Shown here in pieces: positions 32,097 to 41,926 of a stretch of 64,000 nt of DNA. The stretch is from Burkholderia sp. BCC0322 (lineage in GTDB: Bacteria > Pseudomonadota > Gammaproteobacteria > Burkholderiales > Burkholderiaceae), in the NCBI RefSeq assembly GCF_902833045.1, contig NZ_CADFDU010000001.1:1133927-1197926 (forward strand), in the 5' to 3' direction. Both the position numbers and the translations under genes were made by a program. Numbering within the stretch: position 1 is the first letter of the stretch; the number at the start of each line of letters is the position of its first letter. The notes beneath the pieces were generated by a model. The model made no database searches. It had not been told where the DNA came from and saw only the letters and a list, made by a program, of their open reading frames with translations.

Positions 32097-33038
32097 ATGT
32101 TCTTCGATGAGCTTAACGATGAAGAGTGGTTTCGTCTTTCAACGCTGATCGCCGATGAACCCATCCGGCTGAATCGTCGTGGGCGTCCACGAGCCGAACC
32201 GCGCGTCGTTGCCAACGCGGTGCTCTGGATCCTGACGACCGGTGAAGCCTGGTCGAAGCTGCCCGGTCGCTATCCGTCCGGGCCGACGTGCCGTCGCCGT
32301 TACGAGGAATGGCTGGCGTCCGGCACGCTGCTGCAGATGATCGACGTGCTGACCCAGTTCAGCGGGCGCACGTTCGCGTATATCCCGCCGCCGCCGGCGC
32401 CGGTCGTACCCGCGCGCCGTGCCGAGCCCGCGCCCGACAACGATCGCTTGCGCGGCGTGTTCTGGCAGAACCCCGAATCGTGGCAATTGCCGGTCGCTCA
32501 GGCAAACGTTTGGCAGGGCGAGGGCGCGTCGCTGAGCGCGATGCCGGTCGATGAAGTGGTCGATCCGTCAGCTGTGTCGTTCGCGGTGCCCGGGGCGCCG
32601 TCGAGAGAGCTGCGCCCTGCGCGTGCGTCGTCGGCGAGCTTCGCCGCGGCCGAACCGCAAGTCGACGAATATCGCGGCTATACGATCTACGGCATTGCGC
32701 AGCCGGTGCAGAACCTGATGTATCGCGCGTGGGCCGAGATTTCGCAGCAAGACCGGCGCGTCGAGCGCTCGGGCCTGATCGGCCCGCGTTTCACCGATGC
32801 CGAGGAAGCCGAGCAGTTCGCGCTCGACTGGGCGCGCCAGTGGATCGATCGCCATGGCGCGAGCGACGAACCGGCGCGCGAGTCGCAAGGCGAGGTGCTG
32901 GCCGGCCTGTCGGCGCTCGCGCGTGCGGAGTCGGACATCAAGCGCTTCATCGCCGAGCGTCGCGCGACCACGCTGTCCGAAAGCCGCAACGACCCGGTGC
33001 AGCCGGAGCGCCGCGAATACGTGTACCGCGTCGGCTGA
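32097..33038 (+). CDS. Transposase-type DNA-binding domain (DUF4096-like) fused to an unrelated C-terminal domain
   Basis: A 313-residue protein. Residues 1-80 (FFDELNDEEWFRLSTLIADE, NRRGRPRAEPRVVANAVLWI, GEAWSKLPGRYPSGPTCRRRYEEW) match the N-terminal helix-turn-helix of IS5-type transposases. No DDE catalytic domain follows. Instead there is a proline-rich linker, then a C-terminal domain at about 180-265 (DEYRGYTIYGIAQPVQNLMYRAWAEI, FTDAEEAEQFALDWARQWID) and a charged tail. No inverted repeats flank it, so it looks like a domesticated DNA-binding protein, possibly a regulator. It lies next to bceA, convergent, with a GGAGAG ribosome site. Function not known to me. Confidence 0.75.
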   Translation: MFFDELNDEEWFRLSTLIADEPIRLNRRGRPRAEPRVVANAVLWILTTGEAWSKLPGRYPSGPTCRRRYEEWLASGTLLQMIDVLTQFSGRTFAYIPPPPAPVVPARRAEPAPDNDRLRGVFWQNPESWQLPVAQANVWQGEGASLSAMPVDEVVDPSAVSFAVPGAPSRELRPARASSASFAAAEPQVDEYRGYTIYGIAQPVQNLMYRAWAEISQQDRRVERSGLIGPRFTDAEEAEQFALDWARQWIDRHGASDEPARESQGEVLAGLSALARAESDIKRFIAERRATTLSESRNDPVQPERREYVYRVG

Positions 33039-33119
33039 TCGCCGTACCGCTGAAACGCGCGGGCCGTCGTGTGCCATGACGCCCGCGCGGCAGTCCCGTC
33101 TTTCCATGCTTGCCGTGCC

Positions 33120-33146
33120 GGGGCGCCGCCGTCGAAGCGGCGCCCC
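33120..33146. terminator. Bidirectional terminator-like hairpin between convergent genes
   Basis: GGGGCGCCGC and GCGGCGCCCC form a perfect 10-bp stem with a 7-nt loop between the rightward transposase-domain gene and leftward bceA. No U-tract is present on either strand, so termination strength is uncertain. Confidence 0.45.
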
Positions 33147-33159
33147 ACGTACACGTGCG

Positions 33160-34686
33160 TTACTGCCGGCCATAGGTATCGTCGAAGCGGACGATGTCGT
33201 CCTCGCCGAGATACGCGCCCGACTGCACTTCGATCAGCTCGAGCGGCATCTTGCCCGGGTTCTCCAGTCGGTGCGACACGCCGAGCGGGATGTACGTCGA
33301 TTCGTTTTCGGACAGCAGGAACGTTTCGTCGCCGCGCGTGATGCGCGCGGTGCCGCAGACGACGATCCAGTGTTCGGCACGGTGGTGGTGCATCTGCAGC
33401 GACAGGCGTGCACCCGGTTTCACGACGATGCGTTTCACCTGGAAGCGTTCGCCCATGTCGACCGAGTCGTAGTGGCCCCACGGGCGATGCACCTTGCGGT
33501 GATCGGTCGCTTCCGCGCCGCGTTGCGCCTTGATGTGCCCGACGATTTTCTTCACGTCCTGCACGCGCGACTTGTCCGCGACGAGCACGGCGTCGGGCGT
33601 TTCGACGACGACGAGGTTCTGCGTGCCGACGCAGGCAACGAGGCGGCTTTCCGAATGCGCGAACGTCGATGCCGCGCCTTCGAACAGCACGTGGCCGCGG
33701 CCGACGTTCTCGGCCTCGTCCTTCGGCGAGATCTGCCAGATCGCGTCCCACGAGCCGACGTCCGACCAGCCCGCATCGAGCGGCACGACGACGCTTTCAC
33801 ACAGTTGCGGCAGGCTGGCGAGCGGCTCCATCACCGCGTAGTCGATCGAGTTCGACGGCGACGCGGCGAATGCGTCGCGATCGATGCGGAAGAAATCGCC
33901 ATCGGCCTTGCCCTGGGCGACGGCCTGTTCGCAGGCCGCATGGATCGCCGGTTCGAGCTGGCGGATCGCCTTCAGCCAGACCGATGCGCGCACGATGAAG
34001 ATGCCGCTGTTCCACCAGTATTCGCCCGATGCGACGTACTGCTGAGCGAGTTCGAGATGCGGTTTCTCGACGAAACGGTCGAGGCGGCGCACGTCGAGGC
34101 TGCCCGTGGCGGCGTCGCCGAGCGGCGCGCCGACGCGGATGTAGCCGTAGCCGGTTTCCGCGTGCTTGGGCACGATGCCCAGCGTCGCGATCTTGCCTTG
34201 CGCCGCGCAGTGCACGCCGGCCGCGACGGCCGCGTGGAAGCGCGGCAGGTCGGCGACCGCGTGGTCGGCCGGCATCACGGTCATCACCGCATCGTTGCCG
34301 CCGGCGACGAGCCGCAACGCGGCGAGCGTCAGCGCGGGCGCGGTGTCGCGGCCGATCGGCTCGAGCATGATCGACGCCGATTTGCCGGTCAGGCGCAGCT
34401 GTTCGGCGGTGGTGAAGCGGTGATCCTCGCCGCATACGATCAGCACGTCGTCGTTCAGCGGATGGTCGGCCGTCAGGCCGTCGAGGCGCAGCGCGGTCGA
34501 CTGCAGCAGCGAATGTTCGCCGAGCAGGCCGATCAGCTGTTTCGGAAAACGTTCGCGCGACATCGGCCACAGGCGCGTGCCGGACCCGCCGGCGAGAATC
34601 ACCGGTTGCACGGCGACGCGCGTGCCGGCTGCGGGGGCGGCGGAAGCAGAGTGGCGCGTTTCGGCAGCCACGGCCGGAGCATTCAT
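33160..34686 (-). CDS. bceA: BceA, bifunctional mannose-6-phosphate isomerase / mannose-1-phosphate guanylyltransferase
   Basis: A 508-residue bifunctional enzyme. The N-terminal nucleotidyltransferase has PVILAGGSGTRLWPMSRERFPKQ near residues 28-50 and FVEKP near 200. The C-terminal type II phosphomannose isomerase has RPWGHYDSVD and QMHHHRAEHWIVV near 432, with metal-ligand His and Glu. It supplies GDP-mannose, the precursor for mannose and rhamnose units of cepacian. It is divergent from bceB across a 428-bp region, a separate transcription unit from the rest of the cluster. The ATG at 34686 was chosen over a longer frame. Confidence 0.95.
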   Translation of the reverse strand: MNAPAVAAETRHSASAAPAAGTRVAVQPVILAGGSGTRLWPMSRERFPKQLIGLLGEHSLLQSTALRLDGLTADHPLNDDVLIVCGEDHRFTTAEQLRLTGKSASIMLEPIGRDTAPALTLAALRLVAGGNDAVMTVMPADHAVADLPRFHAAVAAGVHCAAQGKIATLGIVPKHAETGYGYIRVGAPLGDAATGSLDVRRLDRFVEKPHLELAQQYVASGEYWWNSGIFIVRASVWLKAIRQLEPAIHAACEQAVAQGKADGDFFRIDRDAFAASPSNSIDYAVMEPLASLPQLCESVVVPLDAGWSDVGSWDAIWQISPKDEAENVGRGHVLFEGAASTFAHSESRLVACVGTQNLVVVETPDAVLVADKSRVQDVKKIVGHIKAQRGAEATDHRKVHRPWGHYDSVDMGERFQVKRIVVKPGARLSLQMHHHRAEHWIVVCGTARITRGDETFLLSENESTYIPLGVSHRLENPGKMPLELIEVQSGAYLGEDDIVRFDDTYGRQ

Positions 34687-35114
34687 GAGGACACTCTCCA
34701 CGGTTGAAGTCAGTGCCTGTCGTTGTAGCACGAAGTAAATCGACAATAAAACCGGACCCATTGCCGGATATTCGCCATAAATTCATCCGGAAGGATTTCT
34801 CGTACTAGCATCCGATGCAATTAAAAAAATAAAAAATAAATCCTTTTATCGGCCGGCCTTGACCGCCAGCAAAGGGTGAGCGGAAATCGTAAAGCTTTCG
34901 AAAAATTCCCGGCTCGCGAGCGTTTCGGGAAAACATGCCGATTTAATTCAAAAGTTTCCAGGAAATAATTTCCGATTATTTTTCGAAATACTTGTACGCT
35001 TGAGGCGAAAATTTCTTACCGCTTCAATAACGACATGCAACGTTTGAATCGAATGTGCGGCACCGGTCGCACAAGGAGCAGTTCGGCAAACGCCTGTTCA
35101 AAGAGGAAGCAGAC
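34687..35114. other. bceA-bceB divergent promoter region
   Basis: About 430 bp of clearly lower GC content. It contains an A-tract run near 34821-34845 typical of bent DNA, and a dyad TTCCCG / CGGGAA enclosing the palindrome GCTCGCGAGC (34906-34931). A smaller palindrome TTTCC-A-GGAAA lies near 34950. A weak promoter TTGAGG (35000) - 18 bp - TCAATA may serve bceB. These are candidate sites for regulators of exopolysaccharide production. Confidence 0.55.
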
Positions 35115-36488
35115 ATGTTGAGCGTGCTGGCGAGAGTCATCGATATCGCGATGGTCGTGGCGGGAGCGCTGATCGCCGCCGCACTGCACGGCGGCAGCAT
35201 CTGGCTCAACGACCTGCAGCGCACGATGATGCTGTTCGATTGCCTGCTCGTCGTCGTGTGTTTTCCCGCCTTCGGCATTTACCAGTCCTGGCGCGGCAAG
35301 CGTCTCGTCGGGCTGGTGGGGCGGGTGGCGTTCGCGTGGCTCGTGGTCGAACTCGCGGGCATCCTGTTGAGCTTCAGCTTTCATCAGTCGGGCGACCTGT
35401 CGCGGCTGTGGCTGGGTTACTGGGCGCTCGCGACGATGACGCTGCTCGCCGGCTCGAAGACCTGCGTGCACGTCGTGCTGCGGCAACTGCGCCGCGGCGG
35501 CTACAACCTGAAGGCGGTCGCGATCGTCGGCGGGACGCCGGCGGCGCGGCGGCTGATCGCGCAGATGCGGGCGCGGCCCGAAGCCGGCTTCAACCCGGTG
35601 TGCGTCTACGACGAAAGCGAAGCGCCGGGCGAAGTCGCGCTCGACGACGTGCGCATTGAGCGGCAGTTCGACTCGCTGGTGTGGCTGGTGCGCAGCCGCG
35701 CGATCAGCGAGCTGTGGCTCACGCTGCCGATCACGGAGGAACGCCGGATTCACCATATCGTGACGGTGTTCCGCCACGACTTCGTGAATATCCGCTTCAT
35801 CCCGGACGTGCGCACGCTGTCGTTCTTCAACCAGGAAGTGGTCGAGGTGCTCGGCGTGCCGGCGATCAACCTGGCGGCGTCGCCGATCACCGACGTGCGG
35901 ATCCTGCCGAAGTTCGTGTTTGACCGGCTGTTCGCGCTGGCGGCCCTCACGGCGCTCGCGCCGGTGATGCTGCTGATCGCCGGCCTGATCAAGCTGACGT
36001 CGCGCGGGCCGGTGTTCTTCCGCCAGAAGCGCAAGGGCATCGACGGGCACGAGTTCGAGATCTACAAGTTCCGCTCGATGAAGGTGCACCAGGAAGCGGC
36101 GGGCCAGGTCACGCAGGCGAAGAAGAACGATTCGCGCGTGACGCCGGTCGGCCGGTTCCTGCGCCGCACGAGCCTCGACGAGCTGCCGCAGTTCATCAAC
36201 GTGCTGAAGGGCGAGATGTCGGTCGTTGGCCCGCGTCCGCATGCGCTCGCGCACGACGACATCTACAAGGATCTGGTCAAGGGCTACATGTTCCGCTACC
36301 GGATCAAGCCGGGCATCACCGGGTGGGCGCAGATCAACGGCTTTCGCGGCGAGACCGACCAGATCGAGAAGATGATGGGACGCGTGAAGCTCGATCTGTA
36401 CTACATGCAGAACTGGTCGTTCTGGCTCGACATCAAGATCGTCGTGCTGACGCTCTGGAAAGGCTTCACCGGCAGCAACGCGTACTGA
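35115..36488 (+). CDS. bceB: BceB, undecaprenyl-phosphate glucose phosphotransferase
   Basis: A 457-residue polyprenyl-phosphate hexose-1-phosphate transferase (WcaJ/WbaP family). Several N-terminal membrane helices and a CoA-binding-like domain ([15 protein letters not shown]) precede the catalytic domain: [18 protein letters not shown] near 310, [25 protein letters not shown] near 353. It transfers glucose-1-phosphate from UDP-glucose to undecaprenyl phosphate, starting the repeat unit. The ATG at 35115 has an AGAGGAAG site; an upstream ATG at 35055 would add 20 residues. First gene of the rightward bceB-bceK run. Confidence 0.93.
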   Translation: MLSVLARVIDIAMVVAGALIAAALHGGSIWLNDLQRTMMLFDCLLVVVCFPAFGIYQSWRGKRLVGLVGRVAFAWLVVELAGILLSFSFHQSGDLSRLWLGYWALATMTLLAGSKTCVHVVLRQLRRGGYNLKAVAIVGGTPAARRLIAQMRARPEAGFNPVCVYDESEAPGEVALDDVRIERQFDSLVWLVRSRAISELWLTLPITEERRIHHIVTVFRHDFVNIRFIPDVRTLSFFNQEVVEVLGVPAINLAASPITDVRILPKFVFDRLFALAALTALAPVMLLIAGLIKLTSRGPVFFRQKRKGIDGHEFEIYKFRSMKVHQEAAGQVTQAKKNDSRVTPVGRFLRRTSLDELPQFINVLKGEMSVVGPRPHALAHDDIYKDLVKGYMFRYRIKPGITGWAQINGFRGETDQIEKMMGRVKLDLYYMQNWSFWLDIKIVVLTLWKGFTGSNAY

Positions 36489-36568
36489 GTACCGAGTACC
36501 GAGATCGCGCCACGCAGGCATTCTGGTTTTACGAATTTCGAATCATTGGTCAAGAGGTCCGACACATC

Positions 36569-37981
36569 ATGAATCTGACTATCATCGGCAGCGGTTACGT
36601 AGGTCTTGTCACCGGCGCCTGTCTCGCCGACATCGGGCACGACGTGTTCTGTCTGGACGTCGACCAGGCAAAGATCGACATCCTGAACAACGGCGGCGTG
36701 CCGATCCACGAGCCGGGCCTCAAGGAAGTGATCGCGCGCAATCGCTCCGCCGGCCGCCTGCGTTTCTCGACCGATGTCGAGGCCGCGGTCGCGCACGGCG
36801 ACGTGCAGTTCATCGCGGTCGGCACGCCGCCCGACGAGGACGGCTCGGCCGACCTCCAATACGTGCTCGCGGCGGCGCGCAACATCGGCCGCACCATGAC
36901 GGGCTTCAAGGTGATCGTCGACAAGTCGACGGTGCCGGTCGGCACGGCCGAGCGCGTGCGCGCGGCGGTTGCCGAGGAGCTCGCGAAGCGCGGCGGCGAC
37001 CAGATGTTCTCGGTCGTGTCGAATCCGGAATTCCTGAAGGAAGGCGCGGCGGTCGACGATTTCACGCGGCCGGACCGCATCGTGATCGGCTGCGACGACG
37101 ACGTGCCGGGCGAGCGCGCCCGCGAGCTGATGAAGAAGCTGTACGCGCCGTTCAACCGCAACCACGAACGCACGCTGTACATGGACGTGCGCTCGGCCGA
37201 GTTCACGAAATACGCGGCGAACGCGATGCTCGCGACCCGCATCTCGTTCATGAACGAGCTGGCGAACCTCGCCGACCGCTTCGGCGCGGACATCGAGGCC
37301 GTGCGCCGCGGGATCGGCTCCGATCCGCGCATCGGCTATCACTTCCTGTACGCCGGTTGCGGCTACGGCGGCTCGTGCTTCCCGAAGGACGTCGAGGCGC
37401 TGATCCGCACGGCCGACGAGCACGGGCAATCGCTGCAGATCCTGAAGGCCGTGTCGTCGGTCAATGCGACGCAAAAGCGCGTGCTCGCCGACAAGATCGT
37501 CGCGCGCTTCGGCGAGGACCTGACGGGCCGCACGTTCGCGATCTGGGGCCTCGCCTTCAAGCCGAACACCGACGACATGCGCGAAGCGCCGAGCCGCGAG
37601 CTGATCGCCGAGCTGCTGTCGCGCGGCGCGCGCATCGCCGCGTACGACCCGGTCGCGCAGCAGGAAGCGCGTCGCGTGATCGCGCTCGATCTCGCCGATC
37701 ACCCGAGCTGGCTCGAGCGCCTGAGTTTCGTCGACGACGAAGCGCAGGCCGCGCGCGATGCCGACGCGCTCGTGATCGTCACCGAGTGGAAGGCGTTCAA
37801 GAGCCCCGACTTCGTCGCGCTCGGCCGCCTGTGGAAAGCGCCGGTGATCTTCGACGGCCGCAACCTGTACGAGCCGGAGACGATGAGCGAGCAGGGCATC
37901 GAATACCACCCGATCGGCCGGCCGGGCTCGCGCCAGGCCGTCGCCGCCCGCGTGCCGGGCACCGCGCGCGAGCGCGCGTAA
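36569..37981 (+). CDS. bceC: BceC, UDP-glucose 6-dehydrogenase
   Basis: A 470-residue NAD-dependent dehydrogenase. [20 protein letters not shown] at the N-terminus binds [26 protein letters not shown] and [16 protein letters not shown] are conserved blocks, and the catalytic Cys270 lies in GGSCFPKDV. It oxidises UDP-glucose to UDP-glucuronate, the acidic sugar donor of cepacian. It follows bceB by 80 bp. No truncation or frameshift is visible. Confidence 0.95.
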   Translation: MNLTIIGSGYVGLVTGACLADIGHDVFCLDVDQAKIDILNNGGVPIHEPGLKEVIARNRSAGRLRFSTDVEAAVAHGDVQFIAVGTPPDEDGSADLQYVLAAARNIGRTMTGFKVIVDKSTVPVGTAERVRAAVAEELAKRGGDQMFSVVSNPEFLKEGAAVDDFTRPDRIVIGCDDDVPGERARELMKKLYAPFNRNHERTLYMDVRSAEFTKYAANAMLATRISFMNELANLADRFGADIEAVRRGIGSDPRIGYHFLYAGCGYGGSCFPKDVEALIRTADEHGQSLQILKAVSSVNATQKRVLADKIVARFGEDLTGRTFAIWGLAFKPNTDDMREAPSRELIAELLSRGARIAAYDPVAQQEARRVIALDLADHPSWLERLSFVDDEAQAARDADALVIVTEWKAFKSPDFVALGRLWKAPVIFDGRNLYEPETMSEQGIEYHPIGRPGSRQAVAARVPGTARERA

Positions 37982-38018
37982 CCCGTTTCCCGTCACTCGT
38001 CACTCGTCACGAGACGCC

Positions 38019-38462
38019 ATGTTCCGGAACATCCTGATCGTCTGCCATGCGAACGTCTGCCGCAGCCCGGCAGCGGAAATGCTGTTCAAGTCGCACGCCG
38101 CGTCGCGCGGCGGCCCGCGCCCGACGTTCCACTCGGCCGGCGTGCATGCGAACGACGGCGACGGCATCGATCCGGTGATGCGTCAACTGCTTGCCGAGCA
38201 CGGCGTCGATGCGACGACCCATCGCTCGCGGCGGCTGTCGCGCCGGATCGTGCGCGACGCCGACCTGATTCTCGTCAGCGAGCGCGGACAGATCGCGGCC
38301 GTCGAGTCGGTCGATCCGTTCGCGCGCGGCAAGGTCCACCTGCTCGGCAAGTGGGAAGGGGCCGAGATTGCCGATCCGCACGGCGGCCCCGAGGCCGATT
38401 ACCGCGAGAGCTACTCACTGATCGAACGTCTGGTTCAAGGATGGCTACAGAAAATATGCTGA
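38019..38462 (+). CDS. bceD: BceD, low-molecular-weight protein tyrosine phosphatase
   Basis: A 147-residue Wzb-type phosphatase. The catalytic P-loop C-X5-R-S is CHANVCRS at residues 9-16, and the general-acid Asp is in IADPHGG near residue 119. Both are intact. It dephosphorylates the C-terminal tyrosines of the kinase BceF, a cycle needed for high-molecular-weight polymer production. It lies 37 bp after bceC and its 3' end overlaps the bceE start. Confidence 0.95.
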   Translation: MFRNILIVCHANVCRSPAAEMLFKSHAASRGGPRPTFHSAGVHANDGDGIDPVMRQLLAEHGVDATTHRSRRLSRRIVRDADLILVSERGQIAAVESVDPFARGKVHLLGKWEGAEIADPHGGPEADYRESYSLIERLVQGWLQKIC

Positions 38463-39634
38463 AACGCCCGATGCGCCCGGTGGCGCTTGCCGTCGCGCTG
38501 ACGACTTTCCTGTCAGCCTGTGCAACCGCGCCCGGCAACTACCTCGACTCGTCGAACCTGAAGGACGAAGGCCGGCAGCAAGCGGCCGAAACCTATCCGG
38601 TTCATTACATCGACGCCCAAGTGGTGATGGACCAGTTGCAGAAAGCGCAGGTCGACCATCCGCTGCCGCCCGGGCGTTATACCGATCCGTCGGAGTACGT
38701 GTACCGTGTCGGCCCGCAGGACATCCTCGGCGTCACCGTGTGGGACCACCCCGAGTTGACGACGCCGCAGGGTCAGTCGTTCTCGAGCGGCGGCAACACG
38801 ACGCAGTCGGTCGCGGGCGCGCTGCAGCAGCCGTATACGACCGCGCTGCCGGGCCAGGCCGACCCGTACGGCCAGACGGTCGCCGCCGACGGCACGATCT
38901 TCTTCCCGTTCGTCGGTCGCATCAAGGTGGCCGGCAAGACGGTCGCGCAGATCCGCGAACAGATGGCCACCTCGCTGTCGCGCTACGTGAAGAATCCGCA
39001 GCTCGACGTGCGCGTGCTGTCGTTCCGCAGCCAGAAGGTGCAGGTGACGGGCGAGGTGAAGCAGCCGGGCCCGCTCGCGGTGAGCGACGTGCCGCTGACG
39101 CTGGTCGACGCGATCTCGCGCTCGGGCGGCTCGACCAGCGAGGCCGACCTGCAGCGCGTGCGCCTGACGCGCGACGGCAAGCTCTACACGCTCGACGCGA
39201 ACGGCGTGCTCGATCGCGGCGACGTGAGGCAGAACGTGATGCTGCAGCCGGGCGACATCGTCAACGTGCCGGATCGCAGCGACAGCCGCGTGTTCATCAT
39301 GGGCGAGGTCAAGACGCCGGTCACGGTGCCGATGCTCAAGGGCAAGCTGACGATCGCCGATGCGCTGACCGCGGGCGGCGGGATCCTCGATACCGACGCG
39401 AACCCGCGCAAGATCTACGTGATGCGCGGCATGCGCGACAACCCGACGAAGCCCGAAGTGTTCCGTCTCGACATGACGCAGCCGGATGCGCTGATGTTGT
39501 CGAGCCGCTTCCCGCTTCAACCGCTCGACGTCGTCTACGTCAGCACGGCCGGCTCGGTGCAGTTCAACCGTGTGTTGCAGCAGGTGCTGCCGACGATCCA
39601 GACGATCTTCTACATGCGGCAGATCACGCGCTGA
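38441..39634 (+). CDS. bceE: BceE, Wza-type outer-membrane polysaccharide export lipoprotein
   Basis: A 397-residue export protein. A signal peptide with lipobox LSAC (Cys27 from this start) anchors it to the outer membrane. The poly-export domain (YRVGPQDILGVTVWDHPEL, DGTIFFPFVGRIKVAGKTVAQIR) is followed by SLBB-type repeats (VQVTGEVKQPGPLAVSDVPLTLVDAI; VFIMGEVKTPVTVPM). It forms the octameric channel through which cepacian leaves the cell. The ATG at 38441 overlaps bceD by 22 bp; ATG 38456 is an alternative that gives a more typical signal peptide. Confidence 0.94.
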   Translation: MATENMLKRPMRPVALAVALTTFLSACATAPGNYLDSSNLKDEGRQQAAETYPVHYIDAQVVMDQLQKAQVDHPLPPGRYTDPSEYVYRVGPQDILGVTVWDHPELTTPQGQSFSSGGNTTQSVAGALQQPYTTALPGQADPYGQTVAADGTIFFPFVGRIKVAGKTVAQIREQMATSLSRYVKNPQLDVRVLSFRSQKVQVTGEVKQPGPLAVSDVPLTLVDAISRSGGSTSEADLQRVRLTRDGKLYTLDANGVLDRGDVRQNVMLQPGDIVNVPDRSDSRVFIMGEVKTPVTVPMLKGKLTIADALTAGGGILDTDANPRKIYVMRGMRDNPTKPEVFRLDMTQPDALMLSSRFPLQPLDVVYVSTAGSVQFNRVLQQVLPTIQTIFYMRQITR

Positions 39635-39640
39635 TAGCCC

Positions 39641-39665
39641 GCCGGGGCGGCCTCTCCGCCCCGGC
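39641..39665 (+). other. Intercistronic hairpin between bceE and bceF
   Basis: GCCGGGGCGG and CCGCCCCGGC form a perfect 10-bp GC-rich stem with a 5-nt loop, starting 6 bp after the bceE stop and ending 19 bp before the bceF ATG. No U-tract follows. It may stabilise the upstream mRNA or limit ribosome access to bceF. Confidence 0.75.
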
Positions 39666-39684
39666 ACCACTCAAGCGGGAACGA

Positions 39685-41910
39685 ATGGTGAACACGCAAG
39701 CGAAACACTCCTACGCGGATCTGTCCGCGAAAACCGAGGAAGAGGACGTCGTCCTCGGCCAGCTGCTCCAGGTGATCATGGACGACATCTGGCTGCTGCT
39801 CGGCATCGCGGTCACGGTCGTCGCGCTCGCCGGCCTGTACTGCTACATCGCGAAGCCGGTCTACCAGGCCGACGTGCACGTGCGGGTCGAGAGCAACGAC
39901 AACACGTCGCAGGCGCTCACGCAGACGCAGACCGGCGCGACGATCAACACCGGTCCGCAGCAGGCGCAGACCGATGCGGAAATCGAGATCATCAAGAGCC
40001 GCGGCGTGGTCGCGCCGGTGGTCGAGCAATTCAAGCTGAACTTCTCGGTCGCGCCCAAGACGCTGCCGGTGATCGGCAGCCTCGCCGCGCGCATCGCGAC
40101 GCCGGGCGCGCCGGCCCGGCCGTGGCTCGGCCTGAAATCGTATGCATGGGGCGGCGAAGTCGCCGACGTCGATTCGATCAACGTCGTGCCCGCGCTCGAA
40201 GGCAAGAAGCTGACGCTGACGGCCGGCCCGAACGGCACCTATTCGCTCGTCGACCAGAACGGCATGCGGCTGCTGTCGGGCCATGTCGGCGAATCGGCGC
40301 AGGGCGGCGGCGTGACCCTGCTCGTGTCGAAGCTTGTCGCGCGCCCCGGCACGCAGTTCACGGTGGTGCGCTTCAACGATCTCGACGCGATCAGCGGCTT
40401 CCAGACCGGCATCCAGGTGACCGAGCAGGGCAAGCAGACGGGCGTCGTGCAGATCTCGCTCGAGGGCAAGGATCCGGACCAGACCGCGGCGATCGCGAAC
40501 GCGCTCGCGCAGTCGTACCTGAACCAGCACGTGGTCGCGAAGCAGGCCGAGGCGACCAAGATGCTCGACTTCCTGAAGGGCGAGGAGCCGCGCCTGAAGG
40601 CCGACCTCGAACGCGCGGAAGCCGCGCTGACGCAGTACCAGCGCACGTCGGGCTCGATCAACGCGAGCGACGAGGCGAAGGTCTACCTCGAGGGCAGCGT
40701 GCAGTATGAGCAGCAGATCGCCGCGCAGCGCCTGCAGCTCGCGTCGCTCGCGCAGCGCTTCACCGATTCGCACCCGATGGTGATCGCCGCGAAGCAGCAG
40801 CTCGCGGAGTTGCAGGGCGAGAAGGACAAGTTCAGCAACCGCTTCCGCAGCCTGCCGGCCACCGAAGTGAAGGCCGTCCAGCTGCAGCGCGACGCGAAGG
40901 TTGCCGAGGACATCTACGTGCTGCTGCTGAACCGCGTGCAGGAGCTGTCGGTGCAACGGGCCGGCACGGGCGGCAACATCCACCTCGTCGATTCCGCGCT
41001 GCGTCCGGGCGATCCGGTCAAGCCGAAGAAGGTGCTGATCCTGTCGGCCGCGGTGTTCCTCGGGCTGATCCTCGGCACGGGCGTCGTGTTCCTGCGCCGC
41101 AACCTGTTCCAGGGCATCGAGGATCCCGACCGCATCGAGCGCGCGTTCAACCTGCCGCTGTACGGGCTGGTGCCGCAAAGCGCCGAGCAGGCGAAGCTCG
41201 ACGCACAGGCCGAGAAGGGCGGCAGCCGCGCGCGGCCGATCCTCGCGAGCCTGCGTCCGAAGGATCTCAGCGTCGAGAGCCTGCGCAGCCTGCGCACCGC
41301 GATGCAGTTCGCGATGATGGACGCGAAGAACCGCGTGATCGTGCTGACGGGCCCGACGCCCGGCATCGGCAAGAGTTTCCTGGCGGTCAACCTCGCGGTG
41401 CTGCTCGCGCATTCGGGCAAGCGCGTGCTGCTGATCGACGCGGACATGCGTCGCGGCCTCCTCGACCGCTACTTCGGCCTCACGTCGCAGCCGGGCCTGT
41501 CCGAGCTGCTGAGCGACCAGTCGGCGCTCGAGGAAGCGGTGCGCGAGACGCCGGTGCAGGGCCTGTCGTTCATCTCGGCCGGCACGCGTCCGCCGAACCC
41601 GTCGGAGCTGCTGATGTCGACGCGCCTGCCGCAATACCTCGAAGGGCTCGGCAAGCGCTACGACGTGATCCTGATCGATTCGCCGCCGGTGCTCGCGGTG
41701 ACCGATGCGACGATCATCGGCCGCATGGCCGGCTCGACGTTCCTCGTGCTGCGCTCGGGCATGCACACCGAAGGCGAGATCGCCGACGCGATCAAGCGCC
41801 TGCGCACCGCGGGCGTCGACCTGGAAGGCGGGATCTTCAACGGCGTGCCGCCGAAGGCGCGCGGCTACGGCCGCGGCTATGCGGCCGTGCACGAATACCT
41901 GAGCGCCTGA
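39685..41910 (+). CDS. bceF: BceF, bacterial tyrosine kinase / polysaccharide co-polymerase
   Basis: A 741-residue Wzc-type BY-kinase. Two membrane helices (about 28-50 and 450-470) flank a periplasmic Wzz domain with coiled-coil segments (LDFLKGEEPRLKADLERAEAAL). The cytoplasmic kinase has Walker A GPTPGIGKSF near 555, Walker A' LLIDADMRRG near 584 and Walker B VILIDSPP near 662. The C-terminal tyrosine cluster GYGRGYAAVHEYLSA has only three tyrosines. It controls chain length and export with BceE and is dephosphorylated by BceD. The ATG is flanked upstream by a hairpin that may limit translation. Confidence 0.95.
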   Translation: MVNTQAKHSYADLSAKTEEEDVVLGQLLQVIMDDIWLLLGIAVTVVALAGLYCYIAKPVYQADVHVRVESNDNTSQALTQTQTGATINTGPQQAQTDAEIEIIKSRGVVAPVVEQFKLNFSVAPKTLPVIGSLAARIATPGAPARPWLGLKSYAWGGEVADVDSINVVPALEGKKLTLTAGPNGTYSLVDQNGMRLLSGHVGESAQGGGVTLLVSKLVARPGTQFTVVRFNDLDAISGFQTGIQVTEQGKQTGVVQISLEGKDPDQTAAIANALAQSYLNQHVVAKQAEATKMLDFLKGEEPRLKADLERAEAALTQYQRTSGSINASDEAKVYLEGSVQYEQQIAAQRLQLASLAQRFTDSHPMVIAAKQQLAELQGEKDKFSNRFRSLPATEVKAVQLQRDAKVAEDIYVLLLNRVQELSVQRAGTGGNIHLVDSALRPGDPVKPKKVLILSAAVFLGLILGTGVVFLRRNLFQGIEDPDRIERAFNLPLYGLVPQSAEQAKLDAQAEKGGSRARPILASLRPKDLSVESLRSLRTAMQFAMMDAKNRVIVLTGPTPGIGKSFLAVNLAVLLAHSGKRVLLIDADMRRGLLDRYFGLTSQPGLSELLSDQSALEEAVRETPVQGLSFISAGTRPPNPSELLMSTRLPQYLEGLGKRYDVILIDSPPVLAVTDATIIGRMAGSTFLVLRSGMHTEGEIADAIKRLRTAGVDLEGGIFNGVPPKARGYGRGYAAVHEYLSA

Positions 41911-41926
41911 TCCGCACCGCACGTAA

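Noticed and set aside
32097-32400. Insertion sequence at the transposase-domain gene
   Set aside because: No DDE domain, no terminal inverted repeats and no target duplication could be seen; the protein continues into a different domain.
34687-35114. Sigma-54 promoter in the bceA-bceB gap
   Set aside because: I found no GG-N10-GC element with a convincing TGGC/TTGC context in either direction.
39610-41922. 770-codon open frame antisense to bceF
   Set aside because: A shadow frame of bceF with no protein-like composition or start signal.
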